Source: Sipunculus nudus (lineage: Eukaryota > Annelida > Sipuncula > Golfingiida > Sipunculidae). From it: a stretch of DNA of 64,000 nucleotides. Made by a program: the position numbers and the translations under genes. The notes below the pieces were generated by a model, which did no database searches, was not told the origin of the DNA, and saw nothing but the letters and a program-made list of their open reading frames with translations. Every line of letters starts with the position of its first letter. The first letter of the stretch is position 1. Shown here piece by piece: positions 35,601 to 44,030 of this stretch. The stretch is from contig CM049313.1 of the NCBI GenBank assembly GCA_026874595.1, positions 78,670,659 through 78,734,658 of the forward strand. The letters run 5' to 3'.

Positions 35601-38600
35601 TTGGCCTGCCCACATGTTTTAAATAATTTAATCTTGTAAAATTTGTGAAAAATACTAATGCAGCTTTGTTGTATTTCAGTACACATTCATTCCACTGCAG
35701 AACCACAGCTGTGAGAGTGACAGTATTAAGAGAGTGTTAGAATCAAGTGTAGGTGGAGGATACAGTGTGGAGGTAAGAACTTGGGCTGTGACTTAGCCGC
35801 GGATTGGCCATGGACCTTTCCTGTAAAAAAAAACATAGCTGTGATCGTGAAAGTATAAAAGAGTGTATGAAGGATGTACAAGAGGACGATACAGTGTGGA
35901 GGTGAAATGACAACTTTGATACTGAAGATACTGAGTTAACTAAGATGGATTTTAAACTTGTTATGTTTAAATTATGATTCTCTAAGTCCCTATGACAAAA
36001 TTGTTTTTTATGCCCCCGCCACAAAGTGGCCGGGGCATATAGTTTTACCCATGTCCGTCCTTCCGTCATTCCGAAATCAAACAGTTGTACGGTCTTTTTT
36101 TCACAATGCCTGCAGATATTGGCCTGATTTTTGGTGTGTGGCAGATAATGACCAGTTACAGATCCAGTTCGCGTTTTGTCCCGGTTGACCTATTTTTGAC
36201 CGTTTTACGGCTCCTTAACTTAGAAAATTTCATGAAAAATAGAAATTTTCATGACAAATACACATGTACGAGCTTTTTGGCGCAATGCTTGCAGATATTG
36301 GTCTGATTTTTGGTGTGTATGCAGATTTTGACCAGTTACACGATCGAGTTTACGTTTTGTCCCAGTTGACCAACTTTTGACCATTTTACGGCTCCTTAAC
36401 TTAGAAAATTTCATGAAAAATAGTAATTTTCATGACAAATACACATGTACGAGCTTTTTTGCACAATGCTTGCAGATATTGGTCTGATTTTTGGTGTGTA
36501 TGCAGATATTGACCAGTCACACGATCGAGTTTGCGTTATGTCCCAGTTGACCTACTTTTGACCATTTTACGGCTCCTTAACTTAGAAAATTTCATGAAAA
36601 ATAGAAATTTTCATGACAAATACACAGGTAAGAGCTTTTTTGCGCAATGCCTGCAGATATTGGCCTGATTTTTGTTGTGTATGCAGATATTGACTAGTTA
36701 CAGATTGAGTTCTCGTTTCGTCCCAGTTGACCTACTTTGACCGTTTTATGGCTCCTAAACATAGAAAGTTTCATGAAAAATAGAAATTTTCATAACAAAT
36801 GCATATGTACAGACTTTTTATCCGCAATGCCTGCAGATAAAGCCCTGATTTTTTATCTGTGGGCAGATAATGACCAGTTACAGAACGAGTTCGCGTTTCG
36901 TCCCGGTTGACCTACTTTTGATTGTTTTACAGCTCTTAAACATAGAAAATTTCATGAAAAATTTAAATTTCATGACAAATGTACATGTACAGCTGTTTTA
37001 GCCCTCAGCTCATAGGCTGATGGGCTATTGTCGTCACCCAAGCTGTCCGTTTATCTGTCCGTCCATTTGTCTGTCCGGTGTCCGTCCGTTCCGCGTCTGT
37101 TTACTTTTACCTTGTGAGCGGGATTTCTCTAAAAGGATTAACCGTTGGAATTTTATTTAATCAGTGAAGATGTATATCAATAAAATCTCGGTCACGTTCG
37201 AAGATGGGTGACCTTGACCCATTTTTCTACATGTTAGAGCTGATTATAGAAAAACACTCAGAAGCTTATATCTCAGGAACCATTGTGTGGATTTTCACAA
37301 AACTTACTATGATCATTGGGACTGATGGTCTGTATGTGCTGCACAATTTTGGTGGTGCCACTTGCAATTTCTGATTTTTTAATGAAATTTATCGGATTTT
37401 TAAATTTTGGCCTTTTGTGCAGGATATCTACAAAGGTATTCAACATAGGAACTTCATTACTTCAGTGCTTTTGCATCATATTTACAAAATCTTGGTCAAG
37501 TTCAAAGATGGGTGGTCTTGACCTTCTTTTCAAGGTCACAGAGCTTAGTATAGAAAAAAACTTAGGAGCTTATTTCTCAGGAAGCATTTGGTGATACCTC
37601 TGGTACATACCTCTCCAATTTAAATTTAAAACTGATTATCAGCTTTTGCTAATTTTCTAGTTTCGCAATGCAATGCTTACAGATACTGGCCCAATGTTTG
37701 GTCTGTGGCGCATAATGACCACTTTCAGATCGAGTTCGCGTTTCTTCCCAGTTAACCTATTTTTGACCATTGACAGATCCTGAACATAGAAAATTTCATG
37801 TAAGACAGAAATTTTTATGAAAAATGCACATGTATGGACTTTTTATCACAATGCCTGCAAATACTGGCCTAATTTTTGGTGTGTTGCTTGATAATGACCT
37901 GTTACAGATCGAGTTTGCATTTTGCCCTTGTTGACCTACTTTTGACCATACACCTCCTGAACTTAAAAAATTTTACAAAATTTAACAAACGTTTCTTATT
38001 TGCCCCAGGCGGGGGCATTCGTGTCGTTCCGACACATCTAGTCTTATGATTAATTCTGTCGCATGTTCTTGTGATTGTTGCCTTGATCATTTTCAGGCCC
38101 TAGCCACAAGAGCATGCTTTATGCATGAATGCAGCCTATGCAGCTAAATTCTCTAAGATTGATTCGTTTAAACATTCAGGTATTGATAAATATGTTTCAT
38201 TGCAGGTTGATGGCTTGCTGTTTTATCACAAAGAAACTAACTACACATTTGGTAGCACCCCACTGGTGACTTGGCTCAAGCCTTACATGCTTCCTGAAAT
38301 TCTTGGTGTGCCTGTACCTGAACATTACATGAAACAGAAACCTTCATCGTACAAAGACTTCTCTACACACTCCCAAATGGTCAAGAAAAATCAGGAAGAA
38401 GCTAGCAAAAGAAAAGAGCAGCAGAGCAGTCCAGGACAAAAGAAGGTGCTGCAGAGACCAAAAAAGGAAGGAGGTGGAGAAAAAATGGAGGTGCCCCAAG
38501 AACACACAACACAAAAGGGGAGACGGAGATCCAAAGGCAAAAAACAAAATAAAGAAGCAATGGACACAACACAGGCACATGTTAAGGAAAATACACCGAA

Positions 38601-38604
38601 ATAG
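7476..38604 (+). CDS. SNUPN: snurportin-1, complete gene of eight coding exons
   Basis: Snurportin-1 is the nuclear import adaptor for spliceosomal U snRNPs: it binds the trimethylguanosine cap, recruits importin-beta, and is recycled by exportin-1. Joining 7476-7630, 14337-14460, 18828-18932, 22483-22579, 28173-28270, 30072-30149, 35680-35772 and 38206-38604 gives 1,149 nt, 382 residues plus stop. All introns are GT-AG with compatible phases. The importin-beta-binding region lies at about residues 25-75 ([27 protein letters not shown]). The cap-binding domain follows from about residue 94 ([45 protein letters not shown]). Trp99 and Trp273 appear to match the cap-contacting tryptophans of the human protein. 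The tail after about residue 290 is lysine-rich and longer than in the 360-residue human protein. The identification is strong; a 5' non-coding exon may exist upstream. Confidence 0.96.
7631..9303 (+). repeat. 43-bp minisatellite made from the exon 1 splice donor
   Basis: About 37 regular units plus two diverged units at the 3' edge. A unit runs GTAAGTCATATAGGAGGAGG, GGCATGTTATCT, then (T/G)CACAGAAACA. Forty-base variants lacking one GGA appear mainly after 8700. The second half of each unit matches the last bases of exon 1 (ATGTTATCTTCACAGAAACA), and the first half is the intron start, so each unit regenerates an exon-intron boundary. Roughly six units have GTTAGT in place of GTAAGT. The distal edge units read GGAGGAGCCACATG, closer to exon 1 (GGAGGAGCCGCATG), as expected if the array edge preserves older sequence. 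Confidence 0.97.
9304..12367. other. intron 1, mostly unclassified
   Basis: AT-rich to about 10,300, then a more balanced stretch (10,300-11,950) with more CpG and an unidentified open frame at 11339-11701. The dinucleotide shift could mean an old coding insertion, but no splice-compatible exon of the snurportin gene lies here, because exons 1 and 2 join in phase without it. Confidence 0.4.
11339..11701 (+). other. unidentified 120-residue open frame inside intron 1
   Basis: A Ser/Pro-rich open frame beginning [18 protein letters not shown], with one CxxC pair near residues 16-19. It stops at 11701, and similar-composition sequence continues, broken by stops, to about 11990, where AATAAA words occur. 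The higher GC content and Ser/Pro bias differ from the surrounding intron, which suggests a decayed retrocopy or transposon protein. I do not recognise the family and assign no function. Confidence 0.25.
12371..13960 (+). mobile_element. Helentron-like element, family A (copy 2), intact ends
   Basis: AGCTCAGCTGAC at 12373-12384 forms a 5' hairpin with GTCATCTGAGCT. The 3' end has GTCAGCTGAGC (13928-13938), the exact inverse of the 5' word, then the perfect palindrome TGACCCATGGGTCA (13943-13956) and CTTG before TT. Inside are four tandem ~330-bp modules starting at about 12485, 12830, 13160 and 13490, each ending near a CTGGTGGCGCCACCT-type box. No protein gene is present. Confidence 0.75.
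13961..14336. other. end of intron 1
   Basis: No gene or repeat end recognised. The last bases, TCTTTGAACACAG, form the acceptor used for exon 2. Confidence 0.4.
14337..14460 (+). CDS. SNUPN: SNUPN coding exon 2
   Basis: Encodes residues 52-93. It begins by completing a Gln codon, then [13 protein letters not shown], the second half of the importin-beta-binding domain (human counterpart KRLDYVNHARRL). The acceptor is ACACAG and the donor is CAG followed by GTATTG. The acidic linker after it ([10 protein letters not shown]) is shorter than in human snurportin. The exon ends in phase 0. Confidence 0.93.
16762..16871 (+). repeat. 22-bp tandem repeat, five copies
   Basis: Five units of the form CATGTGATCACCTCATGNGT follow without gaps, each containing CATGTG and usually TGATCA. 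They lie inside the family E elements of intron 2. Confidence 0.8.
16900..17240 (+). repeat. short diverged tandem repeats
   Basis: Repeated phrases TATAGCTTTGGCAGACTGCC, AACTGTATCAGA and AGAGTTCACTCAGTGCAG recur several times with small changes. This is internal structure of the family E elements and not a gene. Confidence 0.55.
17932..17977. repeat. (TA)n microsatellite
   Basis: About 22 uninterrupted TA dinucleotides within intron 2. Confidence 0.95.
17990..18290 (+). mobile_element. fragment shared with family A2 3' regions
   Basis: Closely matches 44055-44345, including the phrases GTACCTATGTACATGCC, GTAATATGTAGACGTG and CCTCATCAGCATAGTT. In the 44 kb copy this segment lies between the endonuclease remnant and the element's 3' end, so this is a dispersed piece of the same element type. 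Confidence 0.6.
18828..18932 (+). CDS. SNUPN: SNUPN coding exon 3
   Basis: Encodes residues 94-128, starting [14 protein letters not shown], then [15 protein letters not shown]. This is the start of the trimethylguanosine cap-binding domain; Ser97 and Trp99 (LSEW) correspond to conserved cap-pocket residues of the human protein. The acceptor is TCTGCTTAG and the donor is CAG before GTAAGT. It is phase 0 at both ends. Confidence 0.95.
19044..22381 (+). mobile_element. Helentron-like element, family A2 (copy 3), hosting a B element
   Basis: Starts ~110 bases after the exon 3 donor with TTTTTAGCTCAGCTGACTAT and its hairpin partner, then GTCCGTCGTCCGTCC. It ends CAGCTGAGGGCCGTGACCCA-TGGGTCC-CTTG, about 100 bases before exon 4. 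The A2 type is marked by GGACCTA...ATTAGATGTCCCC and GAGATATTAAGGAAAAACC. It is interrupted at 20486-21960 by a family B element. A poly-C run lies at 19882-19894. Confidence 0.75.
20486..21960 (+). mobile_element. Helentron-like element, family B, intact
   Basis: The 5' end GTATCCGCCAAAAC-GAA-GTTTTGCGGATAC is a near-perfect hairpin (20486-20515), followed by a CCG-repeat run. The 13-base inverse TTTTGGCGGATAC lies at 21916-21928, then hairpin GTAGTCG-CTTGT-CGACTAC (21931-21949) and the terminus CCGTATTCTAG. Internal ~270-bp units (about four) each carry GGTGGCGCCACC boxes. The related copy at 52581-54498 lacks this insertion at 54007-54013, which fixes the borders to within two T residues and allows a TT duplication at most. 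Confidence 0.85.
22483..22579 (+). CDS. SNUPN: SNUPN coding exon 4
   Basis: Encodes residues 129-160 plus one base of codon 161. The sequence [13 protein letters not shown], then [13 protein letters not shown], matches the human GSTSAYTKSGY...LLPGGN segment of the cap-binding domain. The acceptor is TTATATTGCAG and the donor is G before GTGATT, slightly weaker than the other donors. It ends in phase 1, compatible with exon 5. Confidence 0.94.
22580..23387. other. intron 4, first part
   Basis: No repeat end or coding exon recognised. ACACCATACACCAATGTCTGTAGCTCACT-like sequence occurs twice in tandem near 22600-22680. An open frame at 22980-23198 has no recognisable content. Confidence 0.35.
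23389..25123 (+). mobile_element. Helentron-like element, family A4, intact ends
   Basis: The 5' end is TTTTTAGTTCACTCTGTGAA; GTTCACTCTGTGAA (23391-23404) returns inverted as TTCACAGAGTGAAC at 25089-25102. The 3' hairpin GACCCCTGGGTC (25107-25118) is followed by TCTTG and TT. Four to five tandem ~335-bp modules fill the interior, each with ATTTCACAGGAATATTGATC, a GGTGGCGCCACC box (23553, 23892 and 24572 exact) and TGTTGACCTACTTTC. No protein gene. Confidence 0.8.
26196..26258. repeat. cluster of GTCTAGAC palindromes
   Basis: GTCTAGAC occurs at 26196-26203, twice back to back at 26209-26224, twice back to back at 26230-26245, and as GTCTAGAT at 26251-26258. Spacing is 5 bases between groups. 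The cluster sits just upstream of the nested family B copy. Confidence 0.9.
26335..27094 (+). mobile_element. family B element, 5'-truncated, nested in family E
   Basis: Begins without the GTATCCGCC hairpin, near TCAGGTCACATGTGAACTG, and ends with ATAGTCG-CTTGT-TGACTAC, CAATATT, CTAG at 27091-27094 followed by TT. It has exact GGTGGCGCCACC boxes at 26530, 26793 and 26934. The outer family E sequence resumes afterwards. Confidence 0.7.
28173..28270 (+). CDS. SNUPN: SNUPN coding exon 5
   Basis: Encodes residues 161-193. [20 protein letters not shown], then [13 protein letters not shown], matches the human [31 protein letters not shown] region of the cap-binding domain. The acceptor is TTTGTTTGAAG and the donor is GAT before GTAAGC. 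It completes codon 161 and ends in phase 0. Confidence 0.95.
28376..29590 (+). mobile_element. family A2 fragment in intron 5
   Basis: Lacks the AGCTCAGCTGAC head but follows A2 copies from GACCTACAAATCCAAAATTC through ACTTCGTTCCTT...GAGAAATTAAGGAG, TATCAAAACCACT, a poly-C run (28873-28882), and on to TTTCATATCCTGTATGTATA. No 3' palindrome is seen. It is a truncated copy. Confidence 0.55.
30072..30149 (+). CDS. SNUPN: SNUPN coding exon 6
   Basis: Encodes residues 194-219, [20 protein letters not shown] then YAPTNP, matching human TDFRFYWMHSKLPE. The acceptor follows a long T tract ending TTCTTCAG, and the donor is CCA before GTAAGT. It is phase 0 at both ends. A transposable element starts about 7-12 bases past this donor. 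Confidence 0.95.
30162..32516 (+). repeat. 2.35-kb direct repeat, first copy
   Basis: Extends from the AGCTCAG hairpin to GATTTTCTTATTATTTTT, where the second copy starts. Landmarks shared with copy two at an offset of ~2,330-2,350 bases include GCTCCCCAGCTTCAGCTCTA, CATGTCAGACCCAGGCTTAA and GACATGGTG(C/T)GAATGC. Confidence 0.85.
32517..34855 (+). repeat. 2.35-kb direct repeat, second copy
   Basis: Repeats the first copy with few differences and then runs on past GATTTTCTTATTATTTTT into sequence absent from copy one, down to the common 3' end at 35169. The high similarity implies a fairly recent duplication. Confidence 0.85.
35170..35679 (+). mobile_element. two short family-A-type 3' fragments before exon 7
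   Basis: Two worn 3' ends follow each other: CAGCAGATCGTCGAGATCCA-TGGGTCC-CTAG near 35313-35341, and CAGCGGAGCACTGTAATCCA-TTGGTCC-CTTG near 35506-35535. The first is preceded by an AGGTCA-type module (35225-35285). The final ~140 bases are ordinary intron ending TTGTATTTCAG. Confidence 0.45.
35680..35772 (+). CDS. SNUPN: SNUPN coding exon 7
   Basis: Encodes residues 220-250: [20 protein letters not shown] then [11 protein letters not shown]. It matches the position of the human segment ([20 protein letters not shown]...) that precedes the VDGLLFYHK block. The acceptor is GTATTTCAG and the donor is GAG before GTAAGA. A worn duplicate of the exon's 3' part and donor lies at about 35835-35905 (CATAGCTGTGATCGTGAAAG, GAGGACGATACAGTGTGGAG), so this boundary too has been locally duplicated. 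Confidence 0.92.
36009..38041 (+). mobile_element. Helentron-like element, family D, intact ends
   Basis: The 5' end ATGCCCCCGCCAC-AAA-GTGGCCGGGGCAT forms a hairpin. ATGCCCCCGCC (36010-36020) returns inverted as GGCGGGGGCAT at 38008-38018, followed by hairpin GTGTCG-TTC-CGACAC (38021-38035) and ATCTAG before T. The interior is a ~180-bp unit repeated about seven times, starting near 36103, 36283, 36462, 36643, 36823, 37673 and 37848 (GCAATGC(C/T)TGCAGATATTGG). A family G element interrupts it at 36998-37660. Confidence 0.8.
36998..37660 (+). mobile_element. family G element nested in family D
   Basis: Starts with TTTTAGCCCTCAGCTCATAG-GCTGATGGGCT (hairpin), then GTCCGTTTATCTGTCCGTCC, and ends AATTTTCTAG at 37660. 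Removing it restores a normal family D unit (CATGTACAGCTGTTT joined to TCGCAATGC), so the borders are well supported. A GGTGGTGCCACTTG box, a variant of GGTGGCGCCACC, lies inside. Confidence 0.65.
38206..38604 (+). CDS. SNUPN: SNUPN coding exon 8 with stop codon
   Basis: Encodes residues 251-382 and TAG. It opens [38 protein letters not shown], close to human [28 protein letters not shown]. Trp273 corresponds to the human tryptophan that stacks on the cap base. The remaining ~90 residues are a charged Lys/Gln/Glu-rich tail without a recognisable domain, longer than in human. The acceptor is TTTCATTGCAG. The 81 open bases upstream of it (38125-38205) are intron, since human homology and splice phase both start at Val251. 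Confidence 0.95.
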   Translation, partial: VDGLLFYHKETNYTFGSTPLVTWLKPYMLPEILGVPVPEHYMKQKPSSYKDFSTHSQMVKKNQEEASKRKEQQSSPGQKKVLQRPKKEGGGEKMEVPQEHTTQKGRRRSKGKKQNKEAMDTTQAHVKENTPK

Positions 38605-38852
38605 AGGGATCTCAGCTCAATGTCAAAACCAAATCACTCAGGTTTGGAATAAGGAAGATATGAGATGATGGTCAGGGAATAATATGAATAGAAGATTCAC
38701 TTTTAAGTGTTTCTGAATACACAGGCATCATATGTCCCTGTGTTGACCTCAGACTTCTTTTAAGTAGTGAGGTCAGCAGGTTTTTTTTTTATGCCATGGA
38801 GGGTTGTCAGAAACTGTTTGTAACAAACAGTTCCTGTTCACCATTGTGTGAT

Positions 38853-38858
38853 AATAAA
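38853..38858 (+). promoter_or_regulatory. SNUPN: candidate poly(A) signal of SNUPN
   Basis: AATAAA 249 bases after the stop codon, the first such hexamer in the 3' region. Further AATAAA words at 39595-39600 and near 40257 could give longer 3' UTRs. The signal cannot be confirmed from sequence alone. Confidence 0.4.
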
Positions 38859-40657
38859 TAAGTCATTTTTTATACATAGATATCTATTGTTTTATTTGAT
38901 CCTAGCAGCCAGACATTGCTTTCTTTTCCACTGTAGTGGGAAAAGTTTATCTCTCAGCACATGCATGTGGCACTCTAATTCAGTAAAGTGATTAGGTATG
39001 ATGATAAAGTGCAATTCATATGTGTTTAATATGCATACAAACCCAGGTGTCCTGCAAAATAGTATTTACTTTCAACATAGAAACAAAAAATTACATCAAT
39101 TAATAACTTAAGATATGACAGCACTGCTGCTCACTTTTTTGTGTTTGTTTTCAAAAGATTGGCTGTAAATTTGCCCCAAAAGTTCCATGTCAGTGAGAAA
39201 ATCATAAGAATCGGATTGTTTGTGAGAGCATAACAGTATCAGCCATTCAACAGTTGATATGAAATGAAGCTTATATATATATATATGGACAATCCTTCCA
39301 GTTACATGGACAACGTATATTTACTTTAACTCCTGTGGGCAAGATAAGGTTTAACATCTGATATGATGGTCCATGCTGTATATGCAGCTTTAGGTGAAGA
39401 TGTTTATGTATGTTTAAGTATAGCATTTGTGAAAAAAAGTGAATGCTCCAAATAGTTGAACTTTTGTAAAGTGATAAAATTTAAAACAAACCAGCCTAGC
39501 TGAAATTTTTTTCTTTTTTTTTTTTAAATTTTATCATCTGTTAAATGTTGCTGCATCATGGAAAAATGGCTGCTTTAAATTGACATTTCTTAAAAATAAA
39601 GTCATTGTTACATTTTACCAAAATAGACATGTTTTTGTACCAGGTAGATCATATTCTAATTCTGTGCAGACATTAAACTTACTTTAAATTCACTAGCTTT
39701 GATTGACTATATCTACCTTTCAGTAAATGCACCATTTAACCCTTGGAAACCAAACATCTGAGCTTTGTGTTCACATATTTGATTCTTACGTGCAGTTTCT
39801 CTGTGTAATAATAAGGACAACCCTTGTCTTCTGAAATATGATATGCTATATGTGCAAACTTTATGTTCTAAGTAATTTACCAAAATATTAGGGAAATAAT
39901 AAATAATATTCTTTATGTTATAAAGTATATATATTTATTATGTTAAGAATTTGACTACTTGTTCACCTGTTCTGGACATTTTCAGAGACTTTTCTATTGT
40001 TTTTTCTTCATAGTATTAAGTTTTTTTGTTGGTGCATCAAGACATCATGTTCATTACAGTGCTGTCACACATTTTAAGTTTAGGTTTTTAAGTGTAAGTT
40101 ATTTTTAATGCCAGAACATGGATGCTATTGAATTGCTATATATATGTACTTTTTGTTTCTTTTATGACCATTAACTATCTGATGTCTGTTTCTTTTTCAC
40201 CAAGTAAAATGGGACAACATTGCACTGCCCTTTAAAATAATCTTACTGCTAATCTCGAATAAAAACTAGTAAACCTACAGTGCTACCTTTTATGTGTGTA
40301 TTCAAGTGTATGTATGTGCCAAGGGCAACTAATTATATTTTCATGTTTTAATATCTGATTGTTTTCAAGTAAATAATGATTTGAACATGAAAAGCATAAT
40401 ATCAGATAATTTATGTTGATTTTGTTCAGACTAGTTGCCAGCAAGTCCACACTTTGCAAGGAATTTGACCAAAATTAAATCAACATGAAATGTTTGCCAA
40501 GGGCACCAACTTCCATGAGCCTCAGATCCTGTATGCCATTAGGAATAGGGGAAGAGGTTATGGGATTACTCCCCCCCCCCCCCTAATGGAGAAAATAACC
40601 TTTTTTGCATGGTTAAACCTCTTACCCCCCTCCCTTCAAACTCTGGGAGTTGTCTAC
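38859..40657. other. 3' UTR or intergenic, no gene seen
   Basis: AT-rich sequence without coding exons or clear repeat ends. A poly-C run follows at 40571-40583. Confidence 0.4.
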
Positions 40658-40660
40658 CTT

Positions 40661-41040
40661 TTTTTAGCCTTCAACTAAATGTAGGCTGAGTGGCTATTGT
40701 TGGCACCCATGCTGTCCCCTACGATAACTAAATTATCATGAATTTTTATCACTATTTGTCATTTTTGCCTTGTGAGTAGGGTTATCTCAGATAGAAATTA
40801 CCATAGCTTTGTATTTCACTTAGGCAGATTTATACCAACAGAATCTCTATCAAGTCTGTAAACCGTGACCGTGACCTACTTTTCAGGTAATGGACCTGTG
40901 TAGAGAAAAATTTTTTTGAGCACATTTTTCAGAAACCACTTGATGGATTGTTATGAAATACGGTGAGCTTGTTGTCCTTGATTAGCTATATTTGTTGCAA
41001 CAGCCACCTACAATATCTTAATTTAAGAGCTTTAATGTTA
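40661..41040 (+). mobile_element. family G element, 5' end only
   Basis: TTTTTAGCCTTCAACTAAAT-GTAGGCTGAGTGGCT forms the same type of 5' hairpin as the G copy at 36998 and continues TATTGTTGGCACCCATGCTGTCC. It runs into a family A2 copy without a recognisable 3' end. Confidence 0.5.
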
Positions 41041-43072
41041 ACACTATAAGTCATCGTCCATCCGTCTGTCTGTCTGTCCTTCCGGATGTTTCGACACCTT
41101 TGAACCTAGGAATCTGAAATTAGGCATAAAGTAAGATATCCCCAAAATCTCCTACCAAGCCGAAAATTGGGTCAATAGGACTTCGTTCCTTCGAGATATT
41201 ACAGAAAAACCTCAATTATTTATTAAAAATCTATTTTAACACTTCAGGACTGCCTAATATCAAAACAACTCATCTGGTTTTCTTCATATTTACCATAAAT
41301 ATTCCTATATATAGTTCCTATGTACATGCCAGAAATTAAGTCAGTATTATATAATTTTAAAAAGTTATGGGCCCAAAAATAATGGACTTTTGTAAAAAAT
41401 CAGGAAAGATATTTGGTCACTTAAGAGAAAAAGTGTTAAACCTAGGGACTTTTTTTCAGTAATACTATTATAATTGATCAAAATTTAATTGTATACCAAA
41501 ATTAGATCAAAATCTGTTAAATTTTTTTTCAATATTGGCAAAAATATTAAATTAGTACCTTAAATTTTGCCCAAGTTTGACCATGGCATGTTTTTAGCTC
41601 AGCTGACTATAAGTCATCTTATGACCATTGGACCTACGAATCCAAAATTCTGCATACCAATAGATGTCCCCAAAATCTCCTACCATACCGAAAATTAGGT
41701 TATTAGGACTTCGTTCCTTCGAGATATTAAGGAAAAACCTCCGTTTTTCATAAAAAAGCCATTGTTACACTTCAAAGCTGCCTAATATCAAAACCACTGA
41801 TCTGTTTTTGATCATATTTAGTATTCATATTTTTCCATACATTTTCTGTGCACATACCAAAAATTAGGTTAGTATTGGGTATTATTTTGAAGTTATGGGC
41901 CCAAATATAATGCAGTTTCTTAAAAATCAGGAAATATATTTGCTCACTTAATATGAGAATTGCTGATGGTGGAGACTTTTTTTCAGGAATATAACTTTAT
42001 TTATCAAGATTCAATTGTTTACCCAAAATTAGATCTGAATTTTGCAAATTTTTCAAGTTATTAGCATAAATAAAAAAACCAATACCTTAAATTTTGTCCA
42101 ATTTTGGCAATGGCACGTTTTTTCCCTGTAAGCACTGTTGATTTAATTTTCACAGCATATATACATAAGGATTTAATCTTTTAAAACCTGAAATTTCAAA
42201 GGAATTGTTTGAAAAGAGTAGCTTTTATTCAAGTTTTCATACACCATGTCAAGTGTTGTTTACATCTGGCCCACCTAGTAATACAGTCTTCACTTGCATT
42301 ATGTAACCCACCCCAGGCAGCTTGCCTTGGCTTAGCTTGGCCACTACTATCAGGCTTCCCCTCTGCCCTGCACTCCCCCCCCAGCTGGTGCATAAACTAG
42401 ATGAATGTTATAATTTTCTGTATTTTATTTTATTCATGGCTATGCTACATTTTAGATTTTGTATTGTACTACCAGGGTTACAATGATTAAAGTGCACATT
42501 TAATTGTGTCCACAAAGTGATGTTTTGCAATGAAAGTGTGGATGTTCATCAGAGTGCTCATTAAAGATTTTAATTTGTTTGACTTATAACTCATGGTTGT
42601 ATCAGTTGTTACATGATACTGGCTAAATCATCAAAATTTATATTGCTGATCCTTTATTTCAGTTCATAAAATTAAACATTCCCAACTCCAGTTTGCTCCT
42701 TGTATAATATATTGGGTGTTTTGATCCTTGGATTAATTTTAACACATGTATTAGTTTCATAGTTGAGAATACTTTTCTTTTTTCCTGATACCATTTAAAA
42801 AATATAAATATTTAAATTTTTCCTGTTAGTGCTGTGGATTTAATTTTCACAGCATGTACACATTTCATCTGTTAAAATCTGAAATTTAAAACTAATTGAT
42901 CAAAAACTGTAGATTTTATTCAAGTTTCCAGGTACCAAGTCTTCATTGTTTACATCAGGTCAGTATAAATGCAGTGTACTGGGCAGTTGTTACATAACAC
43001 CTTCAGGTCTGACCTACTGCCACTGTAAGTGTCTGGGTCAGGCTGGGCCAGGCAGTAATTACCAGAGAGCCT

Positions 43073-43074
<2 letters not shown>

Positions 43075-43103
<29 letters not shown>

Positions 43104-43110
43104 GCAGTAC

Positions 43111-43145
<35 letters not shown>

Positions 43146-43168
43146 CTCTACTTTTTCTTTTTCTCTCT

Positions 43169-43219
<51 letters not shown>
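43075..43219. repeat. (TC)n microsatellite
   Basis: About 145 bases dominated by CT repeats with a few interruptions. The open frames on both strands here (Ser-Leu or Arg-Glu runs) are products of the microsatellite. Confidence 0.95.
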
Positions 43220-43225
<6 letters not shown>

Positions 43226-43904
43226 TTATTGCCTCCCTTCCTCCCTCCATCCCATTCTTTTGACAGGTACTATAAACTAGATACATTAGCTATAAATGTT
43301 GATGCAATTTAGAAATGTGAATCAACTGAAATATTCACAATCACATGTATGTTATACTGTAAATTTATAGTAACATTTGTAAACCTGGATAAAAATTATG
43401 TAATGAAAAAAAGGAATAAATGCAAATATTGTTAATTTTTTATTGGCTCAGTAGAATGGGGGAAAAAACGGTTTGCTTTGTTTCTCCATCTTTCTGCCTG
43501 TTTTAAATATTTAATGTTCATGAATAAACTTTTTTTATAAGCACTGTTGAATTAAATTTCATATCCTGTATGTATATGCAAGGGTGTTGTAACTCTCACC
43601 ATCCCCTTCTTCATCCCACTGAGGCTTTACTCCTTGGCACTGTGAACAATAGTTCTATGGCTATAGCATAAAATTTAATAATTAAAGAAAATATCTACAG
43701 AGAGACAGAGGCGTTGTAATCTGATCATAACACAACCCCCCCCCCCCCCCCCATCAAGTCATTGCACCTGTGGAGTGGGGACGTTATGGCAACTGTATAC
43801 ATATCATAAAATTGATAAAAAAAGGTTTACCAAATAAATTGGATCTCATCAGACAAATGTATAAACTGTTGAACTGTCAACAGCTTATGTAACCAATGTA
43901 AGGC

Positions 43905-44030
43905 ATGGTCAGATCTCAAATATTATTTGCAACATTTTCTTCAATCATATAAACCAACCATGGCCCAAATTACCTCTTTCTCTCAAACTTTATCTACATT
44001 TCATCATATTTTTAATATTTTAACCTTCTA
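43905..44030 (+). pseudogene. worn AP-endonuclease-domain remnant
   Basis: Nucleotide similarity to the better copy at 50490-50590: GCATGGTCAGATCTCAAATA-TTATTTGCAAC against ACATGGTCAGATCACAAGAT-ATTATTAGCAAC, followed by matching CATTTTCTTCAAT and CATGG phrases. In the better copy this encodes the conserved SDH motif of the domain. The frame is not open here. It is placed in the same part of its A2 element as the other copy. Confidence 0.5.

Noticed and set aside
38125-38205. Open sequence upstream of exon 8 that could extend it
   Set aside because: It has no snurportin similarity and lies before a clear acceptor (TTTCATTGCAG) in the right phase.
43059-43286. Open frames on both strands with Ser-Leu and Arg-Glu runs
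   Set aside because: They are translations of the TC microsatellite.
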